NCBI RefSeq assembly: GCF_000417875.1
Contig: NW_006920881.1
Location: forward strand, 533,909-597,908
DNA length: 64,000 nt
Direction: 5' to 3'
Source: Pseudozyma flocculosa PF-1
Taxonomy: Eukaryota; Basidiomycota; Ustilaginomycetes; Ustilaginales; Ustilaginaceae
Part shown: positions 42,999 through 54,588 of the stretch, piece after piece
How positions within the stretch are numbered: position 1 is the stretch's first letter
Layout of the letters: the number at the start of each line of letters is the position of its first letter
Position numbers and translations under genes: made by a program
The notes under the pieces: model-generated
Database searches by the model: none
The model's input: only the letters and a program-made list of their open reading frames with translations
Told to the model about the DNA's origin: nothing

Positions 42999-45131
42999 TT
43001 AGAAGCGGGAGAGGTCGCGGCCGAAGAGGAAATTGAGGAACCAGGTAAAGGGCACCGCCAGCCGGTTCCTCCACGTCATGCTGACCGGCGAGTCGGAAGG
43101 AGACGGGGGAGGATGGAAAAGGCGAGGAAGGCATGCTCTCGGGCTTGAGCTCCAGCCTTGGGTTATGCCAGGACGTGATCGGGTACTCACCTCATGAGGG
43201 TGTAGGCGCCCCTCCACCCGACCCAAGCGAGGAACCCGGCCTCTTTGGCATTGGGCAGTTCAATCAGCGCCCTCGCTCCGCCAATGCTGGCCATGGCGCC
43301 GCGATTCGAGTACCGGAACGGCTGCACCTTGGCCGCGGCCGCGCCCGCGTCCTGGCCATCGCCGCCCGTGTTGAGCAGCTCGAGTTCGGCCGGATGGTTA
43401 AAGAGGCGGGCGAGGTAGCGCGCCTTTTGGCTCGCCACCTGCGCCGTGGCGGGCAAGAGGTTGTCCTTGATAATGGCGCAGTCGCCCATGGCGAACACCT
43501 CTTTCCTCACTCGTCCGCTGCCCCCTCCCTCGCCCTCGGCCTCGAGAACGCGAAGCCAAGGATCGGTGAGGATAGATTGGGTCTTGGCATCCTTGGCCAC
43601 ACCTTGGATCTGTTCCGTCAACGGCGTCGCCTTGATGCCCGTCGACCAGACCAACAGGCCAAACGGCAGCTCGACGTCCGCCTTTCCCTCGCCCCCACCC
43701 TCACCCTCGCCGCCGCCGGCGATGATGAGCTTGTTTTGCTCGACGCGAAGGATCTTCTGCTTGAGCCGGATATCGATCCCGTCTCGGTCAAACTTGCGCC
43801 GCGCGTACTCGGACAGGGACTTGTCGAACGACGTCAGGATGCCCGGTCCCGCATCGAGGAGGCGGATCGAGATGAGCGGGTGCAGGTCCGGGAAGAGCCG
43901 CTTCACTTCGGCCTGGACCTGGGTCAGTCGATCGACCGATCGGGTCGCGGTAGGAAGGCAGACAGGCAGCCAGGGCATCATCACGGGCGGTGTTCAGCCA
44001 AGCCATCTCTCCCAGCCGCGCGTCGGGCAAGTCGCCGCGATGCACTCACCAAGTCGTGCAGCTCGGCCGCCCATTCCGAGCCAGTGGGTCCGCCGCCGAC
44101 GACGACAAAGTTCAGCATCTCCCTCCTCTCGTCTTCGGTGCGACACGGCATAGCGGCCTGTTCGAGCAGCTCGACGATCCTCCACCGAATTGCGCGGGCG
44201 TCCTTTGCATCCTTGAGAAAGTATCCGTGCTCCTTGACGCCGGGTGTGCCGAACGTCTGGTTGTAGGATCCGACCGAGATGACGAGCTTGTCGTAGTCGA
44301 TCGTATACTCGTCCGAGAACGGTCGCGGGGCCGGCGGATCGGTCGAGGGCGAGATGGGCGTGTGGTTCGAGTCGGGCGACGAGGCGCGCGAAAAGGGGTC
44401 CTCCTTGTGCACCGTGATGCCCTGCGCTGGGGTGAGCGTCAGGCGGCGGTTGGCAAAGTCGATCGACTCGCACCAGGCGTGGTGCAGCGTGCAGTCGGCT
44501 TGGGAGCGGACCGGCTCGATGACGTTGCGGAACTGGCATGGCGAAGCCGATGAGGTGTGTAATCGGCATGGGCAAGGTGTCAGTCGAGTGCAGCGAGGCC
44601 ACCTGGCCCGCGGATGGCCGCGAGGAGTGGACCACTCACGTCGAGCGTCCCGACCGATGCCTGGGCCAGGAGGGGCGTAAAGGAGAAGTAGGCTGCGAGG
44701 GGCCGAGGAGGGCGTCGATGCGGGTGATCAGCGACTGCGATCGTCTCGAAGCCTATGGCACCCGGGCGCAGGCGAGGGTGCACTCACTATTGGGCGAGAC
44801 GAGCGTGAGATCGTATTTGCTCTGTTTCCGCGAACGAGGCGAAAGGTGGTCAGCACGCCTGTGTCCAAGCTGCAGCCCCACCTTTGATTCGACGACAACC
44901 GCTACTCACCCTGTCGAGCTTCTTGAGAAAGGTGAAGCCGCCCCACCCGCTGCCGAGGACGACGAGACGCTCCCTCCCTCCTCCCTGCGACGAACCCTTT
45001 GACGCGGGCGCAATGGACTGTGCGGAAGAGGCGAGACGTCGTTGCTGCGCCGCAGAGGCGGCATGGAAGAGCGGACGAGGTGCCGCCGTGGCTGCGGTGA
45101 GGGATGCTCGACTGGGGCGGAGCGTGGCCAT
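42999..45131 (-). CDS. Alternative (type II) NADH:ubiquinone oxidoreductase, mitochondrial
   Basis: Six exons on the minus strand, 45131-44910, 44821-44788, 44692-44640, 44532-44050, 43918-43191 and 43080-42999, join in frame to 533 residues. An Arg/Ala-rich mitochondrial leader precedes the FAD-binding motif VVLGSGWGGFTFLKKL (residue ~60). Then follow SPNTYFSFTPLLAQASVGTLD, the NADH-binding motif VVVGGGPTGSEWAAELHD, LVWSTGIKATPLT, FAMGDCAIIKDNLLPATAQVASQ and the C-terminal membrane anchor WRNRLAVPFTWFLNFLFGRDLSRF. No EF-hand insertion is seen, so it is of the calcium-independent Nde/Ndi form. It transfers electrons from NADH to ubiquinone without proton pumping; external or internal face cannot be decided. 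Ser/Pro and Glu/Gly-rich inserts occur in exons 4 and 5. Confidence 0.93.
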
Positions 45132-45736
45132 CGTGGACGCCGTCGAGGAAGGGGAGCTACCACGGGGCAAGGGGTGTTAGGCCGACTATGGAGGAGGTGG
45201 TGGTGGTGGTGGTCAGGGAGCGAGCATGGCGACGAGCGAGGCTAGGGAGAGCCGCAAAGCGAGGCTTTGGCCAGTCGACACCGCAAGACGCTCCATGACT
45301 CCGCCCGGCGAGGAGAGGGCAATCGTCGGTCGTCGTCGTCGGTCTTGCTGGCTGGCTGGCTGGCGGTCGGGTTGGCTTCCAGCTGATGACTGAAAGGTGC
45401 AGCCGAACCCGCCTAGCCAGGCGAGAGCCATGCAGGGTCCAGCGGCCATCAAAAGCGCGCCCCAGGCTGCTGCAGCCCGCTGGCCGAGCTAGACGAGCCC
45501 GTTCCGATGTTAAAGACGCCGCGACGACTCGAGCGGCTCGATGCCTCTCCTACCACGTCGCATCTATCGATTTATCCCCCCCTCGTCCCTGGCCCTCGAT
45601 TTGGCTCCTCGTACGGTCATCAATGGCGTTTCGTGCGTACGTCGTGGGCCCGGATGGGGCGTAATACATGGTCAATCCACATCTTCGTCTGGCGGCTCGC
45701 AAAGCAGAGATACCGCCAAGGCTCTTCCATCTATCG
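45132..45736. other. Intergenic between NDE-type gene and SEY1
   Basis: 605 bp; holds the NADH dehydrogenase promoter (transcribed leftwards). GTGGTGGTGG and GGCTGGCTGGCTGGCGG runs occur near 45198-45215 and 45349-45366. No gene is seen. Confidence 0.5.
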
Positions 45737-48408
45737 CTAGAGCGCCTTCTTCTCCTCGAGCTCAATCTCCTCGCCGCCTGCCCCGGTGCTCGTGGCGTTG
45801 CGACTGCTGCTGCTGCCGCTGCCGTACCTCTCGTCGAGCATCTGCGGCCGCGGCAGCGGTTGGCTAAAGTGGCTGCGCAGCTGCTCGTCGGCCAGGCGGT
45901 GCACCTCGCGCCCGACGGCCTTTGTGACGCTCGTCAGCGGGCCGCCCAGGTTGAGCTTCCACACCACGTAGGCGCTCGCCAGGCATACCAGCAGGAATGC
46001 AAAGTAGACCGGCGACCGCAGCACCGCCATCATCTCGTTCCACCCCAGCACGACCATGACGCCGTACATCCACAGCGGCACCTGCGCGATGCTCGACACC
46101 GTCGACCGCTTGGCCTCGACGTACAGCGCGTCGGCCTCCTTGCGGAACCGCGTGCCGATCTCGGCCTTGCGCGCCTCGGAAAAGACGACGAGCGTAGAGG
46201 GGAAGTCGAACTCCTCCTCCTCGCCCCGGTCGACGGCGGCCTGCGATGCCGGGTCGTCCGAGGTAGACGGAAGCGAGACGGCCAGCGAGTCGTCACGAGG
46301 CTCGATCTTGGAGTATAGCGGGATCATCGCCAGCGTCTGGCGGGGTCCGAGTCGAGGGCGTTCCGGGCGGTGATGGAAAGTTCAGCACGTCAGCGAATGC
46401 GAAGCGACTCTGCCTCGCTCACGAACCCAAAGCCCCACGGCTCGCCATCCCGCCTACTCACCTCGTCTCTCGCCTTCTGGTAGGCGCCGTCGATGTCGTC
46501 CTCGGGCTTCCACACGCGGGGCACGCCGTTCTCGTCGTAGCGGAAGCGGTCCTCGAACGTGTTGCGCAGCTTGGCCGCGAGCACCGTGTCGGCCGTCTGC
46601 TCGTCGACCTTGGCCCGCAGCGAGATCCACGACTTTCTCCGCAGGGCGATGAGCGCGGCGGTGTTCTCGTCGTCGGTGCAGTTGAAGCTCTTGGCCTTGC
46701 GCAGGTACGTCGACTCCGCCTGCTGCAGCACGGCGCGGAAAGTCTCGAGCACGGCGTCCCACATGGTCTCGCTCGGCTTGTTGAGCGCCAGCTCCACCGG
46801 CTCGGCCAGGCCCTTTTTGACGTTGCGCTCGATCTGGGCCACCATCTTCTTGGTCTCCTCGACCCGCATCGTGTCGGCGATGCTCTGGATCTCCTCCTCG
46901 AGCTGCGCCTCCTCCTCGCTCACCGTCCAGTCCGTGTCCGCCAGCAGCACCAGCTTGGCCGCGGCACTGAACTTGGCCTGCGCCCGCTCCTTTTCGCTGC
47001 CGACCACCTCGCCAAAGTCGTAGTTGCTCTCGTTGCGCATCCGCTCGAGGACGTTGCTCTTGAACGCCGCCAGGACGTGCTTGTGCAGGTTCTTGAGCTG
47101 GCCGAGGAAGAAGGGCGAAAGCGAGGCGTTGAGCTTCTCGAGCAAGTCGGTCCGCTTCCGCCTGTACACCTCCTGATGGTATCGCCCGGCATCCTTGTCA
47201 AATTTGGCCAGCGCGGTGCCCCGGTGGAGCGCCATGTCGGCGCCCAGCGTCTCGAGCACCGTCCCGGACTCGACGTGCCGGCGGAAAGCCTTGATCTCGC
47301 CGGCAAAGGTGGCAAACGCGGCGTTGGCGATCTCGTCGCACCGGAACTGGGCCAGCAGCTCCTGCTGCGTCGGGAGGTCCAGGTCCTTGTTGGTCATGAC
47401 CTGCTCCCAGATGCTGCTGAGGTAGTGCGGCAGGCCGTCGGCAGGGATGCGCTTGTGGTACTCGGTGCGGAAGACAAAGTTGGGGTCCTTTGGGTCGACG
47501 AAGCGGGTGCGCAGGCGGTTGACGGCCTTGTCAAACTCGGCGGGCAAGAGGACCTTGTGCGGCAGAGCCGTAAACATGAAGTCGAAAAAGTCCGAGATCT
47601 GGCTCGCCTCGAGGCCGTCGGGCTTGGAGAGCGAGTCCCAGATCTTGTTGAGGTCGCTGACGATGGTGGCCTGCAGGTTCTCGAGGGGCGTGGTGCCGAC
47701 GTGGTCGCGGATGACAAAGAGGAGGAGCGTCTTGTCCTTTGCGCCGTGGCTCTTTGCCTTGCCCGCCTGGAAGAGGCCGAGGTTGACCTCGAAGACGGTC
47801 TTGAGCAGGCCCATGTTGGCGCCCTGGTAAAGGCCGACCTGATGCTCCCACATGTTGACGATAAGGACCTCTGCCGACGCCATCGAGAAGAGGGCGGACT
47901 TGCGCTCAAAGTCCTGGTCTTCGCCACGCTCGCGGCCGTCGGTGCCCTCGACGTCCATGACGAGGACGTTCATCTTGAGGCCGCGGCACATCCAGATTCC
48001 CTTTGTAGTCTGCCTGCGCTGCTTCTCGTCCATGACGTCGAAGCTGGTGCCAAAAAGCTTGTTGAGCAGCGTCGACTTGCCCGTCGACTGGGAGCCGAGC
48101 ACGGCGCAGAGGTCGTAGCCGAAGCCGGCGTCCTCGAGGCCCCAGTCGCGCAGCTTGGGCGCGAATTGGTCATCGTTGAAGCGCTGTTCTTCGTCGACGA
48201 GCTGCATCCGGTCCGCTTTCTGCTCGGTGGTCGCCGCCGCGGCGCCCGAGAGCGTCGAGAGGCCATTGGTGGGGCCGGCTGATGCGGATGTTGCGGCGGC
48301 CGAGATGGGCTGGGCGGAGAGGGCCTGTACCTGCTCCTGATGAGCCTGTTCGAGCTCCTGCTGCTGCTGTGCCACTATGGCCGTGGCGTTATCAATGTTG
48401 AGCTCCAT
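45737..48408 (-). CDS. SEY1: SEY1, dynamin-like GTPase of ER membrane fusion
   Basis: Two exons on the minus strand, 48408-46462 and 46336-45737, give 848 residues, the usual length. The N-terminal GTPase domain has P-loop [19 protein letters not shown] (residue ~107), switch [36 protein letters not shown], and the RD guanine motif in [11 protein letters not shown] long helical bundle follows, then two close hydrophobic spans ([21 protein letters not shown] and [21 protein letters not shown]) and a short amphipathic tail. This is the RHD3/Sey1 layout. The protein sits in the ER with both ends in the cytosol and catalyses homotypic ER fusion, as atlastin does in animals. The N-terminal ~70 residues are Gln/Ala-rich and disordered. 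Confidence 0.95.
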
Positions 48409-49456
48409 AATGGGGGCCGAGCGTCGCTAGACGCGAGAGGTCAGGCGATGCAGAGGGAAGGAGCGATGGAACGACGGATGCGATGCGGGGAGCCGGTCGA
48501 GATGGGTATCCTTCCTGTCGTGTCGCGCTGTGTATCGGATGTGGCCAAGTTGGATCCGGTAAGCAAGAGGATGACGCCGGCGAACAGATGGATGGTGGTT
48601 CCTCAGCAAGTCGGAAGGTCGGCGAGCTGGCGTGGGCAGGTGACGGCGAGAGGCGGGCAGGATCGACAGCGAGCACTCGATGCAAGGTGCAGGCCGCTGC
48701 ACAGGCCAGGCCAGGCTGGGCCCAAGCGTCGGGGGCCGGGAGGAGGGAGGTGATTGAAAGAGAGTCAGCCGCACGAGAGACGCAGCCCGTCCACGAGCCG
48801 TTTGCCCTTGGTGATCGGGCGAGGGTTGTCTCTGGCAGGCCAGGCCTGGCCTGGCCAAGCCTGCTCCACGCCGCGTGCGGCAGGCGGGTGGGCGGGGCGA
48901 AAGCCACCGAACAGAGAGGCTGGCACGGCGCATCGGGGCTGGGGCGTGCGCAGGCCTCGCCTGGCCAGGCAGGCCACGCCTTGCCACGCCAGGCCACGCC
49001 TTTTGGCACAGACGGGCCGATTATTATTCTTCTTTTCTTCCGGCTTGAGGGCCGAGCGAGCGAGCGAAGCCCTGCCCAGCCTCGCCAGGCTGCTTTGCCA
49101 AGGGCAGAAGGGGACTTCAGAGCAGAGCCAGTCAGGGTGGAGAGGTGACGGAGAGAGAGCAACAGCACACAGAGGCGCAGACAGAGAGAGGGAGACAAAG
49201 CCCAGACCAACCTGGCCCTGACAGAGGTCGACTGACCAGCGCCACGCCCTCCTGACGTCGTCACCATCCTCCAACGCGCAACCGTCACCGCCACCACCAC
49301 CACCACCACCACCACCTTCCCGCCTTCTCCGCCACACCGCCTCACGCAGCGCGAGACGAACTTCTCGCACGCCAGCTACTACTAGCAGCAGCCTCGACCA
49401 CCTGCACTTCCACCCCACCCCCCCCTTTGACCCAGCGCAGCACGCCCCTGCAGACC
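48409..49456. promoter_or_regulatory. Shared divergent promoter region SEY1 / G3BP-like gene
   Basis: 1048 bp. The middle (48830-49010) is packed with short palindromic words (GGCCAGGCCTGGCC type, CCACGCC repeats). The G3BP-side leader has a CAC/ACC run at 49287-49317. No gene is seen. Confidence 0.45.
49287..49317. repeat. (CAC)n microsatellite
   Basis: About ten CCA/CAC units in the leader region of the G3BP-like gene. Confidence 0.85.
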
Positions 49457-51779
49457 ATGTCGGCCGCTTCCACATCGGCCCCCGTGCCAGCCACCAACGG
49501 CGCAGTAGCACCCGCAGCAGCCTCGTCCTCCTCTTCTGCCGCCGCGTCATCCTCCAAGCCCGCCGTCCAGGCTTCCGAGGTCGGCTGGCTCTTTGTGCCG
49601 CAGTACTACACCTTCCTCAACCAGAACCCCGGCCGCCTCCACTGCTTCTATACGAAGAAGTCCACCCTCCTCCACGGCACCGAGCAGGAGACCAGCGAAC
49701 CGTGCTTTGGCCAGCAGGTGAGTGCCACGCTCGCTCTGGACTGCCAATCAGCCCCCCATTGGCACCAGCTTCGATTGCTGGCCCAACTCTGTAGCCGGCC
49801 GGCCAGACCGTGCTGACTCTCAATGCTCCTTTTGCCACGCCGTCATCCCCCATCTGTCTGCTCGCCGCACAGCAAATCCACGACAAGATCACCTCGCTCG
49901 GCTTCGAGGATGCCAAGGTTTTCGTCTCCAACGTCGACTCGCAGTCGTCGGCCAGCGGCGGCATCCTGATCCAGGTTTTGGGCGAGATGTCCAACAAGGG
50001 CGGCCCGTGGAGGAAGTTTGCCCAGACATTCTTCCTCGCCGAGCAGCCCAACGGCTACTACGTCCTTAACGACATCTTCCGCTACCTTAAGGACGAAGAC
50101 GAGGTCGAGCAGGAGGCCACCGACGTCGACGAGGCCATCCAGAACGAGATTGACGAGGCCGAGAAGAACGGCACCGAGGTCGTCCACCAGGCCGAGATCA
50201 ACAACATCGGCCAGCCCGGCGCCACCCCGCACATCCCCAGCGCCAAGAGCATCGAGGCCGCCGCGGGCCCCACGGCCGCCATCGCCGACGCGCCGACCAA
50301 CGACAGCGTCGCCGCCGTCGACGAGGTCAAGGACGACGAGGCCACCATCGAGGAGGTCAAGCCCCAGGAGGCCGAGGCGCCCGCCCCCACGGCCGAGAGG
50401 CCCAAGGTCAACGGCACCGAGGCGACCGAGGCAACCCCGGACCAGGTCGGCGTCGACAAGAAGGTCACCACCGCCACCGCCGAGGAGGTCGCCCCGGCCA
50501 AGCCCGCTGGTGTCGCTGCCGCTGAGCAGGAGGCTCCTGCCGCCGCCCCCGCCAAGTCGGACGCCAGTGCGCCCGCGCCCGTCGAGGCTGACAAGCAGGA
50601 GGCCGCTGCCGCCGCCCCNNNNNNNNNNNNNNNNNNNNNNNNNNNNNNNNNNNNNNNNNNNNNNNNNNNNNNNNNNNNNNNNNNNNNNNNNNNNNNNNNN
50701 NNNNNNNNNNNNNNNNNNNNNNNNNNNNNNNNNNNNNNNNNNNNNNNNNNNNNNNNNNNNNNNNNNNNNNNNNNNNNNNNNNNNNNNNNNNNNNNNNNNN
50801 NNNNNNNNNNNNNNNNNNNNNNNNNNNNNNNNNNNNNNNNNNNNNNNNNNNNNNNNNNNNNNNNNNNNNNNNNNNNNNNNNNNNNNNNNNNNNNNNNNNN
50901 NNNNNNNNNNNNNNNNNNNNNNNNNNNNNNNNNNNNNNNNNNNNNNNNNNNNNNNNNNNNNNNNNNNNNNNNNNNNNNNNNNNNNNNNNNNNNNNNNNNN
51001 NNNNNNNNNNNNNNNNNNNNNNNNNNNNNNNNNNNNNNNNNNNNNNNNNNNNNNNNNNNNNNNNNNNNNNNNNNNNNNNNNNNNNNNNNNNNNNNNNNNN
51101 NNNNNNNNNNNNNNNNNNNNNNNNNNNNNNNNNTCCGCCCAAGCCCAAGACCTGGGCCAACCTGGCCGCCTCCGACGTCAGCCGCTGGGGCTCGACCGTG
51201 TCGGCCGAGGTCAAGGGTGTGTCGTCGTCGCGACCCGCTGCTGCTGCCGCTGCCGCCGCCACTGGCAACAAGTCTGCCGGTGGTGCCGCCGCCGCAGTTG
51301 GCAAGGCAGGTGGTGCCGGTGTTGCCTCGCCCGCGTCGGGCGCTGGCCAGAACCACGGCCACGTCTTTATCAAGAATGTCGTCGCCGAGCACGTCCAGGA
51401 GGCCTCGCTGCGCCAGGCGCTCGAGGGCCAGTTTGGCCCGCTCAAGGAGTGCTCGGTGATCCCGACGCGCGCCTGCGCGTTTGCCGAGTTTGCCAACGCC
51501 GAGCACGCCCGCAAGGCGGTCGCTATGAGCCTGCCGACGTCGATGGGCGGCCAGGGCGGCATCGTCGTCGGCAAGGACCGCTGGAAGGTTGTCGTCGAGG
51601 AGAAGAAGAAGCCCGCTGACCGTCCCCAGGGCGGCCGCGATGGCCCGCGTGCGGGTGGCCCTGGTGGCGCCCGTGGCGGCGCCGGTGCTGGCCGTGGCGC
51701 TGCCAATGGTGGCCGCGGTGGAGCTGCTGGCGGACGCGGAGGCGCTGCCGTCCGACGTGGTGGTGCCGCCGGCAACTGA
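49457..51779 (+). CDS. G3BP/Nxt3-like RNA-binding protein (interrupted by an assembly gap)
   Basis: Exon 1 is 49457-49717; the next runs from 49873 into a 515-base run of N (50619-51133), and coding resumes to the stop at 51779. An NTF2-like domain (VGWLFVPQYYTFLNQNPGRL, YTKKSTLLHGTE, QIHDKITSLGF, VFVSNVDSQSSASGGILIQVLGEM, FAQTFFLAEQPNGYYVLNDIFRYL) is followed by a Glu/Ala-rich acidic region, the gap, a KTWANLAA motif, an RRM (VFIKNVVAEHV ... CAFAEFANAEHARKAV) and a Gly/Arg-rich RGG tail. This is the order of G3BP / Nxt3 stress-granule proteins, which also bind a deubiquitinase in fungi. The frame before the gap does not match the frame after it if the gap is truly 515 bases, so either the gap length is approximate or it hides an intron. 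Confidence 0.88.
50619..51133. other. Assembly gap (515 N)
   Basis: A run of N inside the low-complexity Ala/Glu-rich part of the G3BP-like gene. Confidence 0.99.
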
Positions 51780-51989
51780 GCGGTCCGGAGCAATGTCTCC
51801 ATGTCGACGAGCCTGACGGTGCCAGAGCGCACGACGAGCGGCGAAGATGAGATGAGAAGCCGTGGCGAGGGATTGAGCCAAGTCGAGGAAGTCAAGGGCG
51901 GACTCGTCTCTGACGACGAGGCCGTACGCACCAGAACCAACCAAGCCCCCTGTACCACAACATCAGCAGCCCCGCAAACGCACCGCAGC

Positions 51990-52034
51990 AAGCCAAGCCA
52001 AGCCAAGCCAAGCCAAGCCAAGCCAAGCCAAGCC
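51990..52034. repeat. (AAGCC)9 pentanucleotide repeat
   Basis: Nine perfect AAGCC units followed by two AAGTC variants. Confidence 0.95.
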
Positions 52035-53024
52035 AAGTCAAGTCATGCCATGACCGTACCGCCCAGCCAAAAGCAAAAACGAAAACTCACCAACATAGGC
52101 CCTGTCTCCTCCCCCAGCATGACTCGCTCCCCAGCCATTGCCGCTGCGACAAGCCGAAAAGGTTTCTTGGGCCCCTCGAAAGCTAGCCTTTGCGAGGATC
52201 GCCTCCTCTTCCAGTCTTGTTTCCGACTGCCTTGTCCGGTTCCCCCGAATGTAACTGTACCCCTGCTGTCCCTTCCATCCCGCTCCCAACCCCTCTCACC
52301 CCACAACACCCTCCTTTGCCGCCGGCGTCGTGGTTGCGTATCTGACGCCCTCTGCTCCCCGCGCTGCAGGTCGAGCTTCTTCGGTCGCTTGGTCCACCCT
52401 TGACCTGGTCATCTCATCCCATCTCATCGTCATGTCATGTCGAATGGACGCTTCTGCGTGGGGCGTGGGGGCGTGGATAAGAAATGCTGCTTGGGACGAC
52501 GGAAGCCTGCCGGCCGTTGACCCTGCGGTTGGTGGACGGTGATGGCGGGAGTTGATGGCTGGACCGACTGATGCCGAAGCCGATGGGACGATTGCGATCT
52601 CGTGGCCCGCGTTCGTATGTAATCACAGCGGGGGGGGTGGGGTGGGCACGCGGTACGGTCGACGGCCGACCGGACGGAGCGAGCGGGGTGGGTGCACGAG
52701 CAAGAGAAGATCGCTCGGGTTTAAGCGCGGATGGCAGTGCAGCGAAGCCGGCGGGCCCGTAGCCTCTTGCTTCTTGGCTTCCTGCTTCCTTTTTTCCTAG
52801 CTGTTGCAGGCCCAACCCAGAGCGGGCGTGGACCGTGCGTGCGCGTCATTCCACGGCCCTGCCTAGCCTCCACATCGTCTGGGTTGGGTTGGGTTGGGTT
52901 GGCTCCGGCAACCCAGCCCGCCCAAGCGAGAGGCCAGGCAGCGAGGGCAGCAGCGAAGCGTGGATCGTGATCGAATCGTGCCGTATCCCGCCCTTCGGCA
53001 TCTCGCTCTCGCCGCCCGCACACC

Positions 53025-53028
<4 letters not shown>

Positions 53029-53055
<27 letters not shown>

Positions 53056-53056
53056 C
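53029..53056. repeat. (CTG)9 microsatellite
   Basis: About nine perfect CTG units in the promoter of the dienelactone hydrolase gene, followed by CCGCTG variants. Confidence 0.9.
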
Positions 53057-53123
53057 CGCTGCCCCTTTCGAGGATCGGATGGGAAGCCGCCTCCAGCGCT
53101 CAAGCCAGCCGGGCCACTGAGCA

Positions 53124-53130
53124 TATATAG
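53124..53130 (+). promoter_or_regulatory. TATA box of the dienelactone hydrolase gene
   Basis: TATATAG stands alone in GC-rich DNA 144 bp upstream of the ATG at 53268, with a C/T/A-rich leader (CACCGACACCGACACC) between; a reasonable core promoter, and the clearest one in the window. Confidence 0.5.
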
Positions 53131-53267
53131 CCAGCGCTTCCTGCCCGCCGCTACCTTCTATACCCTCCCCCTCTAACCACGCACATCTCGATAGAATTAC
53201 TATCGCCTTCTCATATCCACCACACCGACACCGACACCAACACTCCCTCAACTCAACTTCATACACA

Positions 53268-54378
53268 ATGTCCGAGTGCTGCAAGCAGGTACGTCTCTCC
53301 CCTTCGTTCCTTCCTTTCCCTCACCCTCGTTCCCTCATCCTCGCGTCCCCCCGCTGACGCTCTCCAACTGCGCCCTCCTCTTCCATTCACTTCCCCTTTC
53401 TCACCGCTCTCCGCATCGATGATAACCACGACGACGACGACGACCAACAGGGATCGTTCCACAAGGGCACCGCCGTCGGCTCCGAGACCAAGCTCGCCGA
53501 CCGCGACGTCTACGTGACGGGCGACGAGTCCTCGTCGGTCGCCATCCTCCTCGTCCCCGACATTTTCGGATGGAGGCTCAACAACACGCGCTGCCTCGCC
53601 GACAAGTACGCAAAGGGCGTCGGCGCGCGCGTCTACGTGCCCGACTTTTTCGATGGAGAGGGTGAGTGGCGTGGCGGAGCCTCGACCCGACCGCCTCGTG
53701 CCTGGGCCTGTCTTGTCTTGCGACCGGCTGCGCATGGCATGCAACGATGGCGCCGGTCGTTTGCTTCCTCGCCCACTCGACGCCGTACTGATCCAGGACA
53801 TTGCCTCCCCTCATTCTTCTCCTCTCGCCCCTACTCTAGCCGTGCCGACCGAGGTCATGTCGGACCCCAAGCTGCGCGAAAAGTTTGACATCATGGCCTT
53901 CCTGGGCAAGTACCACCCGCGCGAGGCGTCGTGGCCCAAGGTCGAGGCCGTCGTCGAGGCCATCCGCTCGACGCAGAAGGGCGTCAAGAAGGTGGGCGCC
54001 ATCGGCTTCTGCTGGGGCGCCCCCTCGTGCCTCTACCTCGGCTCGACGCGCGCCAAAAAGTCGGCCCACGTCGACGCCATCGGCTTCGCCCACCCCTCGG
54101 TCAGCGAGACTTCGGACTTTGAGCACCTCGACGCCCCCTCGCTCTTCCTCTGCGCAGAGCACGACGAGATGCTCCCCGACGACAAGCGCAACGCCGCCAT
54201 CGACGTCACAAAGAAGCTCACAAAGGAAAAGGGCACCTTTGTCAAGTGGGTCTACTACCCCAACACCACCCACGGCTTCGCCACCCGCGGCGACGAGGAG
54301 GACGGATACGTCGCCCGCTGCATGCAGGACGCCGCCAACGAGGCCATCAGCCACTTTCGCGCTAGCCTTCTCGCCTGA
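53268..54378 (+). CDS. Dienelactone hydrolase family protein (Cys nucleophile)
   Basis: Three exons, 53268-53288 (only seven codons, MSECCKQ), 53451-53661 and 53840-54378, give 256 residues. It is an alpha/beta-hydrolase of the DLH family: ILLVPDIFGWRLNNTRCLADKYA, VYVPDFFDGE, then the nucleophile elbow GFCWGAPS (Cys about residue 135), the acid in CAEHDEMLPD (Asp ~186) and THGFATR (His ~222), which together form the family's Cys-Asp-His triad. Such fungal enzymes open lactone or ester rings; the natural substrate is unknown here. No targeting peptide is seen, so it is probably cytosolic. The tiny first exon depends on the GTACGT donor and a CAACAG acceptor. A TATA box upstream suggests regulated or strong expression. 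Confidence 0.88.
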
Positions 54379-54588
54379 GCGCGCGGCGGGAGGTCAGGAT
54401 AGTCGAGGTGACGGCAGTGTAGCGCCGGTAGCTAGGATGTGACCGGCAGGCGAAAATGCAAGCAGATGATACCAGAGAGCGGTGCAGTCGGAAGCGTGAT
54501 GGGTGGGCGCGTGCAGCAGCAACAGCTCAGAGCGGGAAAGAGATATGGCGCTGATGGGATTGACCAGGTCTAGCAAGAACGCGGCCGA

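Larger units (their letters stand above)
51780..53267. other. 1.5-kb intergenic region with repeats and a TATA box
   Basis: No supported gene. It contains an (AAGCC)9 tract at 51990-52034, a (GGGTT)4 run at 52881-52900, a CTG run at 53029-53056 and a TATATA element at 53124 before the dienelactone hydrolase gene. Confidence 0.55.

Noticed and set aside
52881..52900. Telomere-like (GGGTT)4 run
   Set aside because: Only four units, internal, beside a normal promoter; too short to claim an interstitial telomere.
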